Origin: Acidobacteriota bacterium
GTDB taxonomy: Bacteria > Acidobacteriota > Terriglobia > UBA7540
Assembly (NCBI GenBank): GCA_004298155.1
Contig: SCRD01000008.1
Span: forward strand, 62,001-126,000
Reading direction: 5' to 3'
DNA: 64,000 nucleotides
Shown: positions 7,893 through 17,264 of the stretch, piece by piece
Layout: each line of letters opens with the position of its first letter
How positions within the stretch are numbered: position 1 is the first letter of the stretch
Program-made: the position numbers and the translations under genes
Notes under the pieces: model-generated
Told to the model about the DNA's origin: nothing
Databases searched by the model: none
The model's input: only the letters and a program-made list of their open reading frames with translations

Positions 7893-8414
7893 AAGCGTCC
7901 TCCAGACGACAACTGGCGAGCCCCTCTGTTGCTGAGCGGGAACTAGACAATCCGGATCGTGAGATTTCCTGCCCACGCTCATCCGCTGCGGTCGTCCCTT
8001 CGATTATAGGACGCGAGCGAGTGGCTACCGCAAACTTATGCGGCGATCCTCACGCCGTGGAATCTCCTTCCTCACGCAAACACGGCCAATACGATTTTCC
8101 CCTCACACAATCGGATTTCTACGGTTCTGTGCAAAAGCCTGTCGACAAGCTGGGCTCTCCCTACCGTATTCGCTTGTGTTGGAAGAGCCTTGACCTCTTT
8201 GCACCGCTCTGGGGCATTTGGAGGCGGCATGGAAAACACCAGATGACACAGTGGCGCTTCCCCGGATCACGCTTCATTCGATCCGGCCCCCCGCTACAAG
8301 ATGATCCCCGTCGCCGCCAAACCGAAACGGTCGAAAAGTTCCTTCTCTTCACCCTAGTCCGGTCAATCAACGTCCACATTTGCCACAAGCAGCGGCGTCA
8401 GAGGATCCAATTTG
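7893..8414. other. Intergenic region, no gene seen
   Basis: Open frames on both strands lack recognisable motifs or ribosome sites. The region separates a hypothetical gene from the end of the minus-strand metal export cluster, so a terminator for that cluster is expected here, but no clear hairpin with T-tract was seen. Confidence 0.4.
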
Positions 8415-10997
8415 TCACCATGGTTCGCCCAGACTTTTTGCTTGCCTGCCCGCCCGGCGACTGTTCAATGAATCCGCCTCATCCGTGAGTTGGAAACCCT
8501 GCTCAATTATGGCTTCCCGGATGCCATCCGGTTCCGCTTCTCCCTCACGATAGGTGACGGTGACCACCTTCTTGGACAAATCGCCTGCCACGTCCTCAAT
8601 GCCCCTCCGCTTGGCAACAGCCGTTCTCATTGCAGCCATGCAGTGGCCGCAATGCATATTCCCAACCTTAAGCGTCAATTGCGCCTCACGTCCAGCCCGG
8701 TGGCCGGGCAGAAGCCGTCCTGCGAAGGAGTTGGTCAAAATCGTGGTGACGCTCGCAATCATCGCGACCATTGCCCATACGGGGTGAAGCATGCCAGTAA
8801 CGGCAAACGGAACGCCAATGCCATTGAAGGCAAAAGCCAGCGAAAGGTTCTGAACGGTCTTCCTATAAGAAGATTTGCCTATGGAATACGCATCAACGAC
8901 GGCGCTCAGGCGCTCTCCAATCAGGACCACGTCGGCGGATTCAATCGCAATATCCGTTCCAGCGCCGATGGCAATCCCCACATCGGCCTGCATCAGAGCA
9001 GGGGCATCATTGATGCCGTCGCCCACCATGGCCACCTTAAAGCCCTGGTCCTGGAGTCCGAGGATTACAGCCGCCTTATCCTGCGGAAGCACCTCGGCAC
9101 GAAATTCCGAGATCCCCACTTCTTGCGCCACGGCTTCTGCCGTGCGACGGTTGTCGCCGGTTAGCATCAGCGGCTCGATGCCAGCGGCCCGCATCTGCCG
9201 GATCGCCGCGCGCGCGTCAGGCTTAATCTGGTCAGCGATGCCGATCAGACCGGCGAATATTCCGTCTATGGCGAGCGCAACTACCGTGTTGCCTCTGCGA
9301 CTCATCTCGTCAATTGAGTCTTTGCCGGAGGCGACATCCACTTGCTCGGCGGTGAGGAATTGTGCCTTCCCGACCAAAACACGGTGACCCTCCACAGTCG
9401 CGCTGACGCCCATACCGGGAGTCGCCTGAAAGGCTCCGGCGTCTGGAACGGAAATCTGCTCTGACTGTGCCGACGCGACAATCACGCGCGCCAAGGGGTG
9501 CTCGGAAGCCCGCTCGGCGGCCGCGGCGAATCGGAGAATATCTTCCCGGCTGTGACCGGGTTCTGCTCGGATGTCCGTAACCGCAGGCTCGCCGCGCGTG
9601 ATCGTCCCGGTTTTATCGAGCGCAACTTTCTGAATGTCTTTGAGAACCTGAAATGCTTCCCCCGAGCGCATCAGCACTCCGCGTTCGGCGGCCATGCCTC
9701 CGCCGCGGATCATGGCGAGCGGACTGGCCATTCCCAAAGCGCACGGGTAGCCCATGACCAGTACCGCCAGCACGGCGAGAATCGCTCGCGTCCAGTTCGG
9801 CGAGCCGGTTACGGCCCAGGCTCCCAGCGTCCAGATGACGAGCGCCAGACCCGCCGCGCCCAGCACGGCTGGAACGTAGATCGCCAGCACGCGGTCCACT
9901 AACGCCAAAATGCCAGGCTTAAGCGCGTGCGCCTCCTCAACGCTTCTTGCCACCTGCTGCAGGAAACTTTCTTCGCCGACATTTGTGACTCGAACCAGCA
10001 GTGCGCCGGTTTGATTGATCGAACCCCCGATAACCTCATCGCCTGGCTTCTTCTCGCGGGGGATAGGTTCTCCGGTGACAAGACTCTCGTTGACCCCCGA
10101 GGCGCCCTCGGCCACTTCGCCGTCCACCGGAATCGATTCGCCGGGACGAACCCGTACCAGGTCGCCAACGCGAATCAGCTCGAGCGGTATCTCTTCTTCC
10201 TTGCCGTCGCGGACAAGGCGCGCTGTCGGCGGCACCAAGGAGAGAAGCTTGCGAACAGCCTGGGAACTGCGGGTGCGGACGCGCATCGAGACGTAGCCGG
10301 AGAGCAGATGGTACGTGGTGATGAACACCGAAACCCCGAAAAAGTCGGCGATCGGGAAAGTTGGTGAGAAATAGCCCAGGATGCCGCCGGCGAGGCCGGC
10401 GAAGGCCCCGAGTTCCAGAAGCACGTGCTGGTTGAGAATGCCGCGGCGCAGGCTGGCCCACGCCATCAGTAAAATGTGCCACCCAGGCCCAAACACCGTG
10501 CCGAAAGCCAGAAGCGGCATGAGCAAAGGCAACAGCGGAACCGACTGCGGGTTTCGTACCACGCCGGTCCACATCAGGATCATCATCGTCAGAGCGATGG
10601 CGGTGAACCCGGCGGCCACAAGTAAGTTATTTCGCTCCCCCAGCATCATCGCGTGTTCTTCCTCGAACGTGAGCACTTTCCGGGGATCGCGAACGGTGTA
10701 GCCGAGGTCGATGATGATTTTCTTTAGCTCGCGGGCCGACATGCGTGAAGGCTCGTACTCGACGAGTGCTTCCTCGTGCGCCAGATTGACGCTTGCCCGG
10801 CGCACCCCTTCTGCGCGCTCGAGCGCTTTCGTCATGCTGGCGACACAGAACGAGCACGACATGCCGCCCACTTTCAACTGGAGTTTTTCGACTCCTCTCG
10901 ATATTCCCGGCTCTATGGCCGCGCTCCGTCCTGGAGCGAATGCGTCGGGTACATTGGACCGATGTTGAGGAGCTTGGGGAATTAGATCGGGACTCAT
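8415..10997 (-). CDS. P1B-type heavy-metal ATPase with N- and C-terminal HMA domains and a YPC ion-path motif
   Basis: 860 residues. Order: HMA domain (GGMSCSFC, near 43-50), six membrane helices with the actuator loop (TGEPIP), the ion-path motif GYPCALG, phosphorylation site DKTGTIT, P/N-domain motifs ([16 protein letters not shown]), last two helices ([15 protein letters not shown]), then a second HMA domain (GNMHCGHC) at about residue 785. CopA-type pumps normally have CPC in the ion path; here the first Cys is Tyr (TAC). With FN and MxxSV in the last helices this suggests altered metal specificity, although the flanking chaperone argues for a soft monovalent or thiophilic metal. Start ATG overlaps the upstream HMA chaperone stop by ATGA, so the two are translated together. 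Confidence 0.9.
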   Translation of the reverse strand: MSPDLIPQAPQHRSNVPDAFAPGRSAAIEPGISRGVEKLQLKVGGMSCSFCVASMTKALERAEGVRRASVNLAHEEALVEYEPSRMSARELKKIIIDLGYTVRDPRKVLTFEEEHAMMLGERNNLLVAAGFTAIALTMMILMWTGVVRNPQSVPLLPLLMPLLAFGTVFGPGWHILLMAWASLRRGILNQHVLLELGAFAGLAGGILGYFSPTFPIADFFGVSVFITTYHLLSGYVSMRVRTRSSQAVRKLLSLVPPTARLVRDGKEEEIPLELIRVGDLVRVRPGESIPVDGEVAEGASGVNESLVTGEPIPREKKPGDEVIGGSINQTGALLVRVTNVGEESFLQQVARSVEEAHALKPGILALVDRVLAIYVPAVLGAAGLALVIWTLGAWAVTGSPNWTRAILAVLAVLVMGYPCALGMASPLAMIRGGGMAAERGVLMRSGEAFQVLKDIQKVALDKTGTITRGEPAVTDIRAEPGHSREDILRFAAAAERASEHPLARVIVASAQSEQISVPDAGAFQATPGMGVSATVEGHRVLVGKAQFLTAEQVDVASGKDSIDEMSRRGNTVVALAIDGIFAGLIGIADQIKPDARAAIRQMRAAGIEPLMLTGDNRRTAEAVAQEVGISEFRAEVLPQDKAAVILGLQDQGFKVAMVGDGINDAPALMQADVGIAIGAGTDIAIESADVVLIGERLSAVVDAYSIGKSSYRKTVQNLSLAFAFNGIGVPFAVTGMLHPVWAMVAMIASVTTILTNSFAGRLLPGHRAGREAQLTLKVGNMHCGHCMAAMRTAVAKRRGIEDVAGDLSKKVVTVTYREGEAEPDGIREAIIEQGFQLTDEADSLNSRRAGRQAKSLGEPW

Positions 10998-11227
10998 GCT
11001 GCGTCTCCGAGTTTTACCTCATATCCGATTTGCTGCAATCTAGCTTGCACCTGCTCAGCATTCGTGCGCTTGGGATCAATGGAGACCGAAACGCGCTGTT
11101 CCTTTGCGCTGGCTTGCACGTCTTCGACGCCAGGAAGACGTTTCAGCGCGCGTCCAATCCGCTCTTCGCACGATTCGCAGTGGATCTTCTCCGCACCTGT
11201 GACGTTGAATTTAAGATTGAGAGCCAT
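10994..11227 (-). CDS. CopZ-like HMA metallochaperone
   Basis: 77-residue single HMA domain. The metal site is [10 protein letters not shown] (Cys at about 17 and 20), with the conserved hydrophobic spacing ([24 protein letters not shown], then LQQIGYEV). It would ferry a thiophilic metal ion in the cytoplasm to the adjoining P1B ATPase. AAGGAGGAACG lies just upstream of the start on the minus strand, and a MerR-type promoter ends about 20 bp further up, so it is the first gene of the chaperone-ATPase operon. Confidence 0.88.
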   Translation of the reverse strand: MALNLKFNVTGAEKIHCESCEERIGRALKRLPGVEDVQASAKEQRVSVSIDPKRTNAEQVQARLQQIGYEVKLGDAA

Positions 11228-11246
11228 GATCGTTCCTCCTTGCTTT

Positions 11247-11279
11247 CAGCTTAAGGTCTGTACCCGCCTATAGAGTCAA
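11247..11279 (-). promoter_or_regulatory. MerR-type promoter/operator for the chaperone-ATPase operon
   Basis: On the minus strand TTGACT (11279-11274) is followed by CTATAGGCGGGTACAGACC and TTAAGC, again with a long spacer. The opening TTGACTCTATA is identical to four other sites in the window, indicating control by the same MerR-family protein, most likely the one encoded at 16532-16945. Confidence 0.75.
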
Positions 11280-11310
11280 GAGGGTTCGCATGCTCCCGCG
11301 GGAGCGGGAG

Positions 11311-11643
11311 TTACCGGTTCAGAGCCGCCTTTTCAAATGTCGCCTGAAGCTGGCCTTCCGTAATCACGCCGTCGAGCCGTTCGCTCTCCTTGCCATCTCT
11401 AAACACCAGCAAGCTCGGTATATTTTTCACTCCGAGACGGGCTGCGATCGAGAAGTCATGTTCGATGTCAATCCGATATACGGGAACCCGTTCTATATAC
11501 TGCCGGGCGATCCGCTCTAGCCGTGGTTCGAGGACGCGGCAAGGCGGACAAGTCGCCTGATAAAAGTCGAGCAGCACGGGACCTCTGGCTTCGAGGACCT
11601 TCGCTTCAAAATCGCTGGCCGTAATAGTTTGGATTGGCTCCAT
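11311..11643 (-). CDS. Thioredoxin-like protein
   Basis: 110 residues, a plain thioredoxin fold without signal peptide. Active site TCPPC (about residues 31-35) follows VLLDFYQ; the cis-proline loop NIPSLLVFRDGK and the C-terminal helix are present. CPPC rather than CGPC changes redox potential in known thioredoxins. It lies between the ABC exporter and the ATPase operon, so it may keep metal-binding thiols or selenols reduced; that role is inferred from context. Confidence 0.85.
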   Translation of the reverse strand: MEPIQTITASDFEAKVLEARGPVLLDFYQATCPPCRVLEPRLERIARQYIERVPVYRIDIEHDFSIAARLGVKNIPSLLVFRDGKESERLDGVITEGQLQATFEKAALNR

Positions 11644-11757
11644 TGTTTTCGCCTTTCTCGGGAAGCGGAAAGCAGATGACCGGGAAAAAGGACATTGTCC
11701 ACGCCCTCAGATCTCAGGTCAGGCTCCTCCATTCGATCCGCCCCGCCGGTCAGTGTC

Positions 11758-12456
11758 CTATCCCTTCGCTTCCGAGCCATTGGTCTCGACGATGCGCCCA
11801 TCCATAAGATGAATCACCCGATCCACTTCGGTAATCATTCGTTGGTCGTGCGTCACGACCAAAATCGTCGTGCCTTGTTCGTTGCTCACCTTGCGCAATA
11901 GCCGCATCACCGCCAAGCCGCGCTCAGTGTCAAGCGAAGCCGTAGGCTCGTCGGCGAGGATTATGGCCGGGCTGTTCGCCAGAGCGCGGGCGACGGCCAC
12001 CCGTTGCCTTTCACCGCCCGAAAGTTGGTCGGGGAGCAGATCGGCGCGATCAGCTACCTCGAAGTAATCGAGCAACTCGTTGGTGCGCGCCTCCGCTTGC
12101 CGTCCCGCGATGCCGATCAACTCCATGGGGAGCAGTACGTTCTCTTTGGCGGTAAGAAAGGGGATTAAATTGGCAAACTGAAAGATGAACCCAACCTTCT
12201 CACGGCGAAGCCGTTGCAGATCCTGCCATCTGCCGTTGTGAATATTCTCACCTTCCAGGATGACGCTCCCTTCCGTAGGCACGGTGACAAGTCCCAAAAT
12301 CATCAGAAGCGTGGTTTTGCCCGATCCGCTCGGCCCCATGATGGCAAACAGTTCCCCTGGCCGCACCGCGAGGCTGATGTCCTTAACGGCTTCCACCTGT
12401 GTGCGTCCTTCGCCATAAACTTTGAGCAGATTCTTCGTCTCGATTGCGTATTCCAT
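11758..12456 (-). CDS. ABC transporter ATPase, LolD/MacB/DevA type
   Basis: 232 residues with a complete nucleotide-binding domain: Walker A GPSGSGKTTL, Q-loop FQFANLIPFL, signature LSGGERQRVAVARAL, Walker B IILADEPTASLD and H-loop VVTHDQ. It pairs with the FtsX-like permease directly upstream and the membrane-fusion protein and TolC beyond it, giving a complete tripartite exporter. Such DevA/MacB-type pumps do not drive substrate through the membrane by alternating access but push periplasmic substrates to TolC. Confidence 0.92.
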   Translation of the reverse strand: MEYAIETKNLLKVYGEGRTQVEAVKDISLAVRPGELFAIMGPSGSGKTTLLMILGLVTVPTEGSVILEGENIHNGRWQDLQRLRREKVGFIFQFANLIPFLTAKENVLLPMELIGIAGRQAEARTNELLDYFEVADRADLLPDQLSGGERQRVAVARALANSPAIILADEPTASLDTERGLAVMRLLRKVSNEQGTTILVVTHDQRMITEVDRVIHLMDGRIVETNGSEAKG

Positions 12457-12521
12457 CGGTTGATGCTCTCCTGAGTTCCCGATCCTCCGCTAAGGATTTC
12501 GGCCCACTTCGCCCAAATGCC

Positions 12522-13874
12522 TCAGGTCCCCAATACGCTGCGTGGATCCACCTTGGTTGCCCGCCGAATCGCCATGATGCTGGCCAGAACCGCGATGATG
12601 GCGATAACCACCAGCATCTGGACGACATCCCCGGCCGTAGCAACAACTCTTCTTGGGAAATAAGGCTCGCTGGCCTTTTCAAGCACCGCTCCCAGCAGGG
12701 TTCCCAGAAGCCCCATGAGCACGGCCTGCTCGAGAATCATGGCGTAGATGCGGTGTCCCTGTGTGCCCAGCAGCTTCAACACAGCTATTTCTTTGATTTT
12801 GTCCAGCGTGAACGTGTAGATGATAAGGCCGATCACAACACCGGCAATGAGCAGCAGAATGAGGCGAAATAGTGACAGTTGCATCAGGATGAGCCGGTTC
12901 GAGCCCATCAGTTGCATGTTCACCTCCCGTGCTGCTGTATAGACCTGGAGATGTTTCCACCGCGCGATCTCTTTTGCCACTTGCTCAACCGGCACCCCGG
13001 GTGCGACCTTCACCGCGATCGCGTTGACAAAGCTCAAATCCTCCGGAATTTGGGAAGCGTTCTCGGCCAATGTGCCAGTCAAGCGCGGAACCAGGGCCGC
13101 TTCGCCTGTTTCCTGGGGTTCGCCGTTGTCTACTGCAAATCCCTGGCGGTCAATCGGGTCAGGCACACCCGCGATCTCGGCTTCTGTGCGTCGGCGAATA
13201 TTGCGCAGCAGATCCGGGTCCGCCTCGAAGAGCATGTTTTGCGCGTCGGTCAAAGTTGCGTAAATCACCGGGTCAGCAGTGTACCCAACCATGTTCTTCG
13301 CCAATCCGACCACGGTGTAATCAAAATCCCCGATGCGAATGCGTTCGCCAACCGGCAGCCCGGTCTTCACGTCCGCGACAATCTCGTAATGGCTGGCTTC
13401 GATACCTCGCCCAGCGACGATCACCGGCGGGCCGCCAATGTGACCCGGCTCATACCCAATTACGATGAACCGCAAGTCATGCGGAATATTCATCCAGCCC
13501 GGTTTGACCATCGTTCGCGTCCCGATCAGGGTGTTCATATACATCAGCTTCATCAGTGGCGTCGGATGGAACGGTCGCTCTACGTGGTCCCAAGCCATGA
13601 CCAGCGGACTCGCCTCAGCCACTCCGTCCATCGCCTGAATGGCGTGGTAATAGTCCTCGGGAAAGCGCGAGATCTCGACGAATGGACCGAGCCAGTCTTT
13701 TTGGACAACCCAAAGGTCGGCGTCCGTTTTCTGGATGATGGTCGCGGAGTCGAGGATAACACCGCGAATAATGCCGCCGATCGTCAGCTCCACCATCAAG
13801 AGAAGACCGACCCCGATAGTCGCGCTTACGAACTTGAACAGATGGTAGCGAACGTCTTTGACCGCCAGATTCAC
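12522..13874 (-). CDS. FtsX-like permease of tripartite exporter (DevC/MacB-like)
   Basis: 450 residues: one N-terminal membrane helix (VSATIGVGLLLMVELTIGG), a large periplasmic domain of about 260 residues, then three C-terminal helices with the FtsX-type pattern (LLIAGVVIGLIIYTF, KEIAVLKLLGTQGHRIYAMI, VVIAIIAVLASIMAIRRATKVDP). The KEIAVLKLLG segment is the usual coupling region to the ATPase. Gene order permease-ATPase with short spacing supports one operon. Confidence 0.88.
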   Translation of the reverse strand: MNLAVKDVRYHLFKFVSATIGVGLLLMVELTIGGIIRGVILDSATIIQKTDADLWVVQKDWLGPFVEISRFPEDYYHAIQAMDGVAEASPLVMAWDHVERPFHPTPLMKLMYMNTLIGTRTMVKPGWMNIPHDLRFIVIGYEPGHIGGPPVIVAGRGIEASHYEIVADVKTGLPVGERIRIGDFDYTVVGLAKNMVGYTADPVIYATLTDAQNMLFEADPDLLRNIRRRTEAEIAGVPDPIDRQGFAVDNGEPQETGEAALVPRLTGTLAENASQIPEDLSFVNAIAVKVAPGVPVEQVAKEIARWKHLQVYTAAREVNMQLMGSNRLILMQLSLFRLILLLIAGVVIGLIIYTFTLDKIKEIAVLKLLGTQGHRIYAMILEQAVLMGLLGTLLGAVLEKASEPYFPRRVVATAGDVVQMLVVIAIIAVLASIMAIRRATKVDPRSVLGT

Positions 13875-13981
13875 TCGAACCTCCTATTGCAAAAGCTCCC
13901 CGCATTCAGCGATTGCGATCACCTGCCGCAGGAAATCGGCCTGCTGCCTGTTGGCGCTAGTGACAGCTTGCTTGTCACTCC

Positions 13982-15196
13982 TCACTCTCCACTCGACGCC
14001 GATGCAATGCGCACTTTCTCATGGAGTTCGATCCCCATTGGTTTTGTAATGACCCAATCGCCGCGCTTGAGCTCTCCCTTGACGGCCTTAACCGCGATGA
14101 TCGGCAAGCGCGGGCTGCTGGCAAGAGACTCGACGATAACAGGGCGCACCCTGTTATCAGCGCCCACGACCAGGATCATTCGCTCGGCGCCGGCTTGCAT
14201 AACGGCAGAGGCGGGCACTGCCAGCGCATCCTTCGCCTCGCTGACCCGGATATACACATCCGCCCATTGCCCAAGTTCGAGTTCTTGAGCCGGGAGCGGG
14301 AACTGGACTTCGACGGTCATTTCCTCGGTCGTCGGGTCCGCTTGGGGACTTATCCGGAAAACGCTCCCAGGGATCGGGTCATTGGCGCGGCCGCGCAGGA
14401 CGACGGTAGCCGGCTGGCCTGCTCGGATTTTGCCGGAGAAGCGCTGGTCCACATAGGCGTCCACCATGGTGATGCTTGGGTCTGCGATAGTTACCACCGG
14501 CTCGCCAGGAACGACGGCGTCGCCGGGCCGCTTGGGCAAATCGGTTACCACCCCGCTCAAATACGTAAAAACCCTGGTCTCTGAGAGATTGAACTCCTCA
14601 AACTTGACGTCGGCCTTAGCCGCCTGAACTTCGCGTTCTGCCGCTCTGACGTCGGCTTCGGCGGCGTTAACAGCGCTTGCCGCCACGCGATACCGTTCAT
14701 CATATCCGTCCGCCTCTTCCTGGCTGACTGCTCCCGCCGCAACCAGGTATTTTTCACGCCCCCAGGCGCGCTTCGTCTGCCATCGCGTCGCAACCCTTTC
14801 CGCTACCGCCGCCCGGGAGGCTTGTTCTGCGGCATACGCCGCTGCCAAGCGGGCTTGTGCGCGCTCCAGGTCGCGGAGGATATCCGTATTTTCCAATTCA
14901 GCAATGAGCTGGCCTTGGTGGACGAAATCTCCCTGGTCAACAAAGACCCGTTCGATCCGTCCGGGAATCTTCGCCCCCACTCTCGCCAGCCTGTCAACGG
15001 TAACCACTCCACTCCCCTCGACTTCAGCCGGGACGTTCCGCTGCTCGACGCGCACAACGGAAACCTCCGGAGGCGTGAGGAATTTCTTCTTGACGATAAA
15101 AAACACGATCACAGCAAACAACACGTACAAAAGCCGCTTGCCCATCTTTCTCAGGCCGAATCTATCGCGCTGTTGCTGCTGTTCTGTCCTGTCCAT
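13982..15196 (-). CDS. Membrane-fusion protein (HlyD/DevB-like periplasmic adaptor)
   Basis: 404 residues. An N-terminal membrane anchor (LLYVLFAVIVFFIV, about 20-33) is followed by a split lipoyl domain (GSGVVTVDRLARVGAKIPGRI and VFTYLSGVVTDL), a coiled-coil hairpin rich in Ala/Glu/Arg (about 105-215), a beta-barrel domain and a membrane-proximal domain. It would bridge the FtsX-like permease and TolC. Confidence 0.88.
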   Translation of the reverse strand: MDRTEQQQQRDRFGLRKMGKRLLYVLFAVIVFFIVKKKFLTPPEVSVVRVEQRNVPAEVEGSGVVTVDRLARVGAKIPGRIERVFVDQGDFVHQGQLIAELENTDILRDLERAQARLAAAYAAEQASRAAVAERVATRWQTKRAWGREKYLVAAGAVSQEEADGYDERYRVAASAVNAAEADVRAAEREVQAAKADVKFEEFNLSETRVFTYLSGVVTDLPKRPGDAVVPGEPVVTIADPSITMVDAYVDQRFSGKIRAGQPATVVLRGRANDPIPGSVFRISPQADPTTEEMTVEVQFPLPAQELELGQWADVYIRVSEAKDALAVPASAVMQAGAERMILVVGADNRVRPVIVESLASSPRLPIIAVKAVKGELKRGDWVITKPMGIELHEKVRIASASSGE

Positions 15197-15206
15197 GGAC
15201 CGCTCC

Positions 15207-16532
15207 TTACTGCCCTGTCTCGCGGTTGAGTGCAGCCGTGGCGACGGTCGAGTCGGCCAGCGCGCGGTAGTAATCCGCTTCCGAGGTCAATAGCGCCGCC
15301 TGGGCGTCCAGCAAGTGCTCGATTCTGTCCCGCCCATACCGCACCATCAGTTGTTCGATCCGCAGCGTTTCCCGCGCATCGGCAATAGATGATTGCGTTG
15401 CTCGAATACGCGCTTCCGCGTCCCGCACCTGGAGCCAGGCTGTCCGCGCCCGCTCGATCGCGTCCAGCCGCTCCTGTTCGGCCTTTGAGCGGGCTTCAAG
15501 TTCGCGGCTCTTGGCCTCCGCCACGCGATGCTTGAGCTGCCGATCAAAGATGGGGTAGCTGAAGGTAAAGCCGGCGATCGCTCCTCCCCGGTAGGCGGAA
15601 AATGGGTCCGGACTGTGGTCATAAAACGCAGTCGAAAGAGAAAACGTCGGACGAAGTTCCGATTTCGCGGCCTTCAAGGAATTCTGCGCGACTTCGACCC
15701 GCGCCTCTGCAATCTGGTATTGCGGATTGGCCGCGGCGGCAGCGCGAGTTGCGTCGTCTGAGGAGATCGTAACTTCCGGATGGGGCAACGTCGTCTCGGT
15801 GACGACGGGTGTGTCTATTTCGCGGCCCATGAGGGCATTTAACTGGCCTGCCAGGACCTGCCGCTCGTTCCTAAGATCAATGAGCCTGGCTTCGACATCT
15901 GCCAGGCGCGTGTCAATCTTGAGCAGGTCGACGCGCGCCACCTTCCCAACCTTTAGGCCCTCCGCCATGTCGCGCCGGCTTTCGGTCAGTGCCTTGACGG
16001 ATTCCTGGGCGGCCTGAACATCGCGGTCAGTCTCAACCAACCGGGCATAAGTGGTGGAGACTTCGAACACCAGGTTGCTTTCCACGTCGCGCACGTTCGT
16101 CTGAGCCATATAACGCTCCGCCTCGGCGACCTGCTGCGCCGACCGTATCCGGCCTCCCGTGTAAATTGGCAAGGTTGCCGTGGCAATTCCAACCAGGTGG
16201 CCATCGGCGAACGGTTGGCTTGGCATTTGCACGAGGGGAGTTAGCGGAAACGCCAGGCCGCTCTCCGCCGCCTGATTGCTCCCCAGCATTGCCGCGCCGA
16301 CGTCCACCTGAGGCAGCCGCTCAGCCTTCGCCGCGGCAACCACCGCCTTTTGGGTGACCACGCCTTGCCGCGTGGCGGCCAATAGAGGGCTGTGTTGCTT
16401 CGCATACTCGATGGCGGCGTTGAGCGTCAGAACACGCGCGTCGGGCTGCTGCGCCCCGAGCCGGCTAGAGAAGAACGACAGAAACAAGAGCGTCTCGCAA
16501 GCCCCAACTTTTCGCCATACCGGTTTGATCAT
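15207..16532 (-). CDS. TolC-family outer-membrane efflux protein
   Basis: 441 residues with a signal peptide (cleavage near RLGAQ) and two long alternating helix/barrel repeats typical of the OEP family (LNAAIEYAKQHSPLLAATRQGV; NPQYQIAEARVEVAQNSLKAAKSELRP, with QLMVRYGRDRIEHLLDAQAALL near the end). It forms the outer-membrane duct of the ABC exporter. Its ATG overlaps the stop of merR by one base, so regulator and exporter form one operon. Confidence 0.88.
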   Translation of the reverse strand: MIKPVWRKVGACETLLFLSFFSSRLGAQQPDARVLTLNAAIEYAKQHSPLLAATRQGVVTQKAVVAAAKAERLPQVDVGAAMLGSNQAAESGLAFPLTPLVQMPSQPFADGHLVGIATATLPIYTGGRIRSAQQVAEAERYMAQTNVRDVESNLVFEVSTTYARLVETDRDVQAAQESVKALTESRRDMAEGLKVGKVARVDLLKIDTRLADVEARLIDLRNERQVLAGQLNALMGREIDTPVVTETTLPHPEVTISSDDATRAAAAANPQYQIAEARVEVAQNSLKAAKSELRPTFSLSTAFYDHSPDPFSAYRGGAIAGFTFSYPIFDRQLKHRVAEAKSRELEARSKAEQERLDAIERARTAWLQVRDAEARIRATQSSIADARETLRIEQLMVRYGRDRIEHLLDAQAALLTSEADYYRALADSTVATAALNRETGQ

Positions 16533-16945
16533 TATTTGAGGCCTCCTGTGGCGCGCTCAATCAGGACACAAAAAGCGTCGGCGGAAACCTGATTTGCGCC
16601 CGAAGCTTTCCATTGCTCGAGCGCCTTGGCGAGCTCCAGCCGAAAACTATTAAGCGTCCGCAGCTGCTCCTCGATGTCGTGCAGATGGCGTTCGGCAAGC
16701 GTTATGACTTTGCTGCACGGACATTGTCCGCGGCCCTTCATTCGCAGGATTTCCCTTATCTCTTCGAGAGAAAACCCCAATGCCTTTGCTTGGCGAATAA
16801 AACGAAGCTGCTTCAGGTGCGCCTCCGCGTAGCGGCGGTAACCGGATTCCGTTCTGCCTGGATCCTGCAGTAACCCCTGCCGCTCATAGAAGCGGACCGT
16901 TTGGATGTTGACGTGGGCCTTCGAGGCCAACTCGCCGATCTTCAT
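16532..16945 (-). CDS. MerR-family metal-responsive transcription regulator
   Basis: 137 residues. N-terminal winged helix (MKIGELASKAHVNIQTVRFYERQGLL, then GYRRYAEAHLKQLRFIRQAKALGFSLEEI) and dimerisation helix (about 82-112). In the sensing region GQCPCSKV falls where MerR has Cys82, and DAFCVLIE aligns with the C-terminal MerR Cys126. The middle ligand (Cys117 in MerR) is absent, the equivalent stretch reading ALEQWKASG. So it resembles MerR but with CPC plus a single distal Cys, suggesting a different coordination geometry or metal. It is first in the operon with the TolC/MFP/ABC exporter and has both a MerR-type promoter and a second dyad upstream. Confidence 0.88.
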   Translation of the reverse strand: MKIGELASKAHVNIQTVRFYERQGLLQDPGRTESGYRRYAEAHLKQLRFIRQAKALGFSLEEIREILRMKGRGQCPCSKVITLAERHLHDIEEQLRTLNSFRLELAKALEQWKASGANQVSADAFCVLIERATGGLK

Positions 16946-16984
16946 GAGAACTTCACCTCCTGACGCGGCCTTTTCCCGTTCGCC

Positions 16985-17029
16985 TCTATTGGATGAACCC
17001 TATACCGGCTACTGGGTTCAGAAAATTTT
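16985..17029 (-). promoter_or_regulatory. Dyad element in the merR leader, partner of the merT-leader element
   Basis: Read on the minus strand: AAAATTTTC, TGAACCC, about 13 nt, GGGTTCA, TCCAATAGAGG. It matches the element at 2516-2562 in both the dyad and its flanks, in the same orientation to its downstream gene, and lies about 40 bp before the merR start. It may be an autoregulatory site or a second promoter. Confidence 0.5.
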
Positions 17030-17105
17030 GCGATCGCTCTAAGCCGTTACTGCGGCAGACCGAACCCGGGGCATCGCGAACTTACTCGCGGGTTCCCTCA
17101 GCGGC

Positions 17106-17138
17106 CAGACTAACGGTTATACCTGTGTATAGAGTCAA
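17106..17138 (-). promoter_or_regulatory. MerR-type promoter reading toward merR
   Basis: On the minus strand TTGACT (17138-17133) is followed by CTATACACAGGTATAACCG and TTAGTC. This shares TTGACTCTATAC with the plus-strand promoter 75 bp away at 17213, so the two face away from each other between merR and merT, an arrangement usual for MerR-controlled divergent operons. Confidence 0.7.
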
Positions 17139-17212
17139 GCCCTTTTATTGAATGGCGAGGCAATAAGCGCCTGTTGGTGAAATTCGGAAAGGGAAAAGAA
17201 CGAAAAAACTGC

Positions 17213-17244
17213 TTGACTCTATACACGTGTACGGCCTCTAGCCT
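17213..17244 (+). promoter_or_regulatory. MerR-type promoter for merT copy 2
   Basis: TTGACT (17213-17218), then CTATACACGTGTACGGCCT containing the dyad ACACGTGT, then a weak -10-like CTAGCC. Ends about 20 bp before the merT start. Same core as the other four sites. Confidence 0.75.
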
Positions 17245-17264
17245 CAAATCGAAAGGGGTGAGTG

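Noticed and set aside
8021-8488. 155-residue plus-strand frame between hypothetical and ATPase genes
   Set aside because: No motif or clear ribosome site, and it runs into the end of the minus-strand ATPase gene.
12879-14288. 469-residue plus-strand frame opposite the FtsX-like permease and MFP
   Set aside because: It is antisense to well-supported genes with clear domain motifs; long antisense frames are expected in GC-rich DNA.
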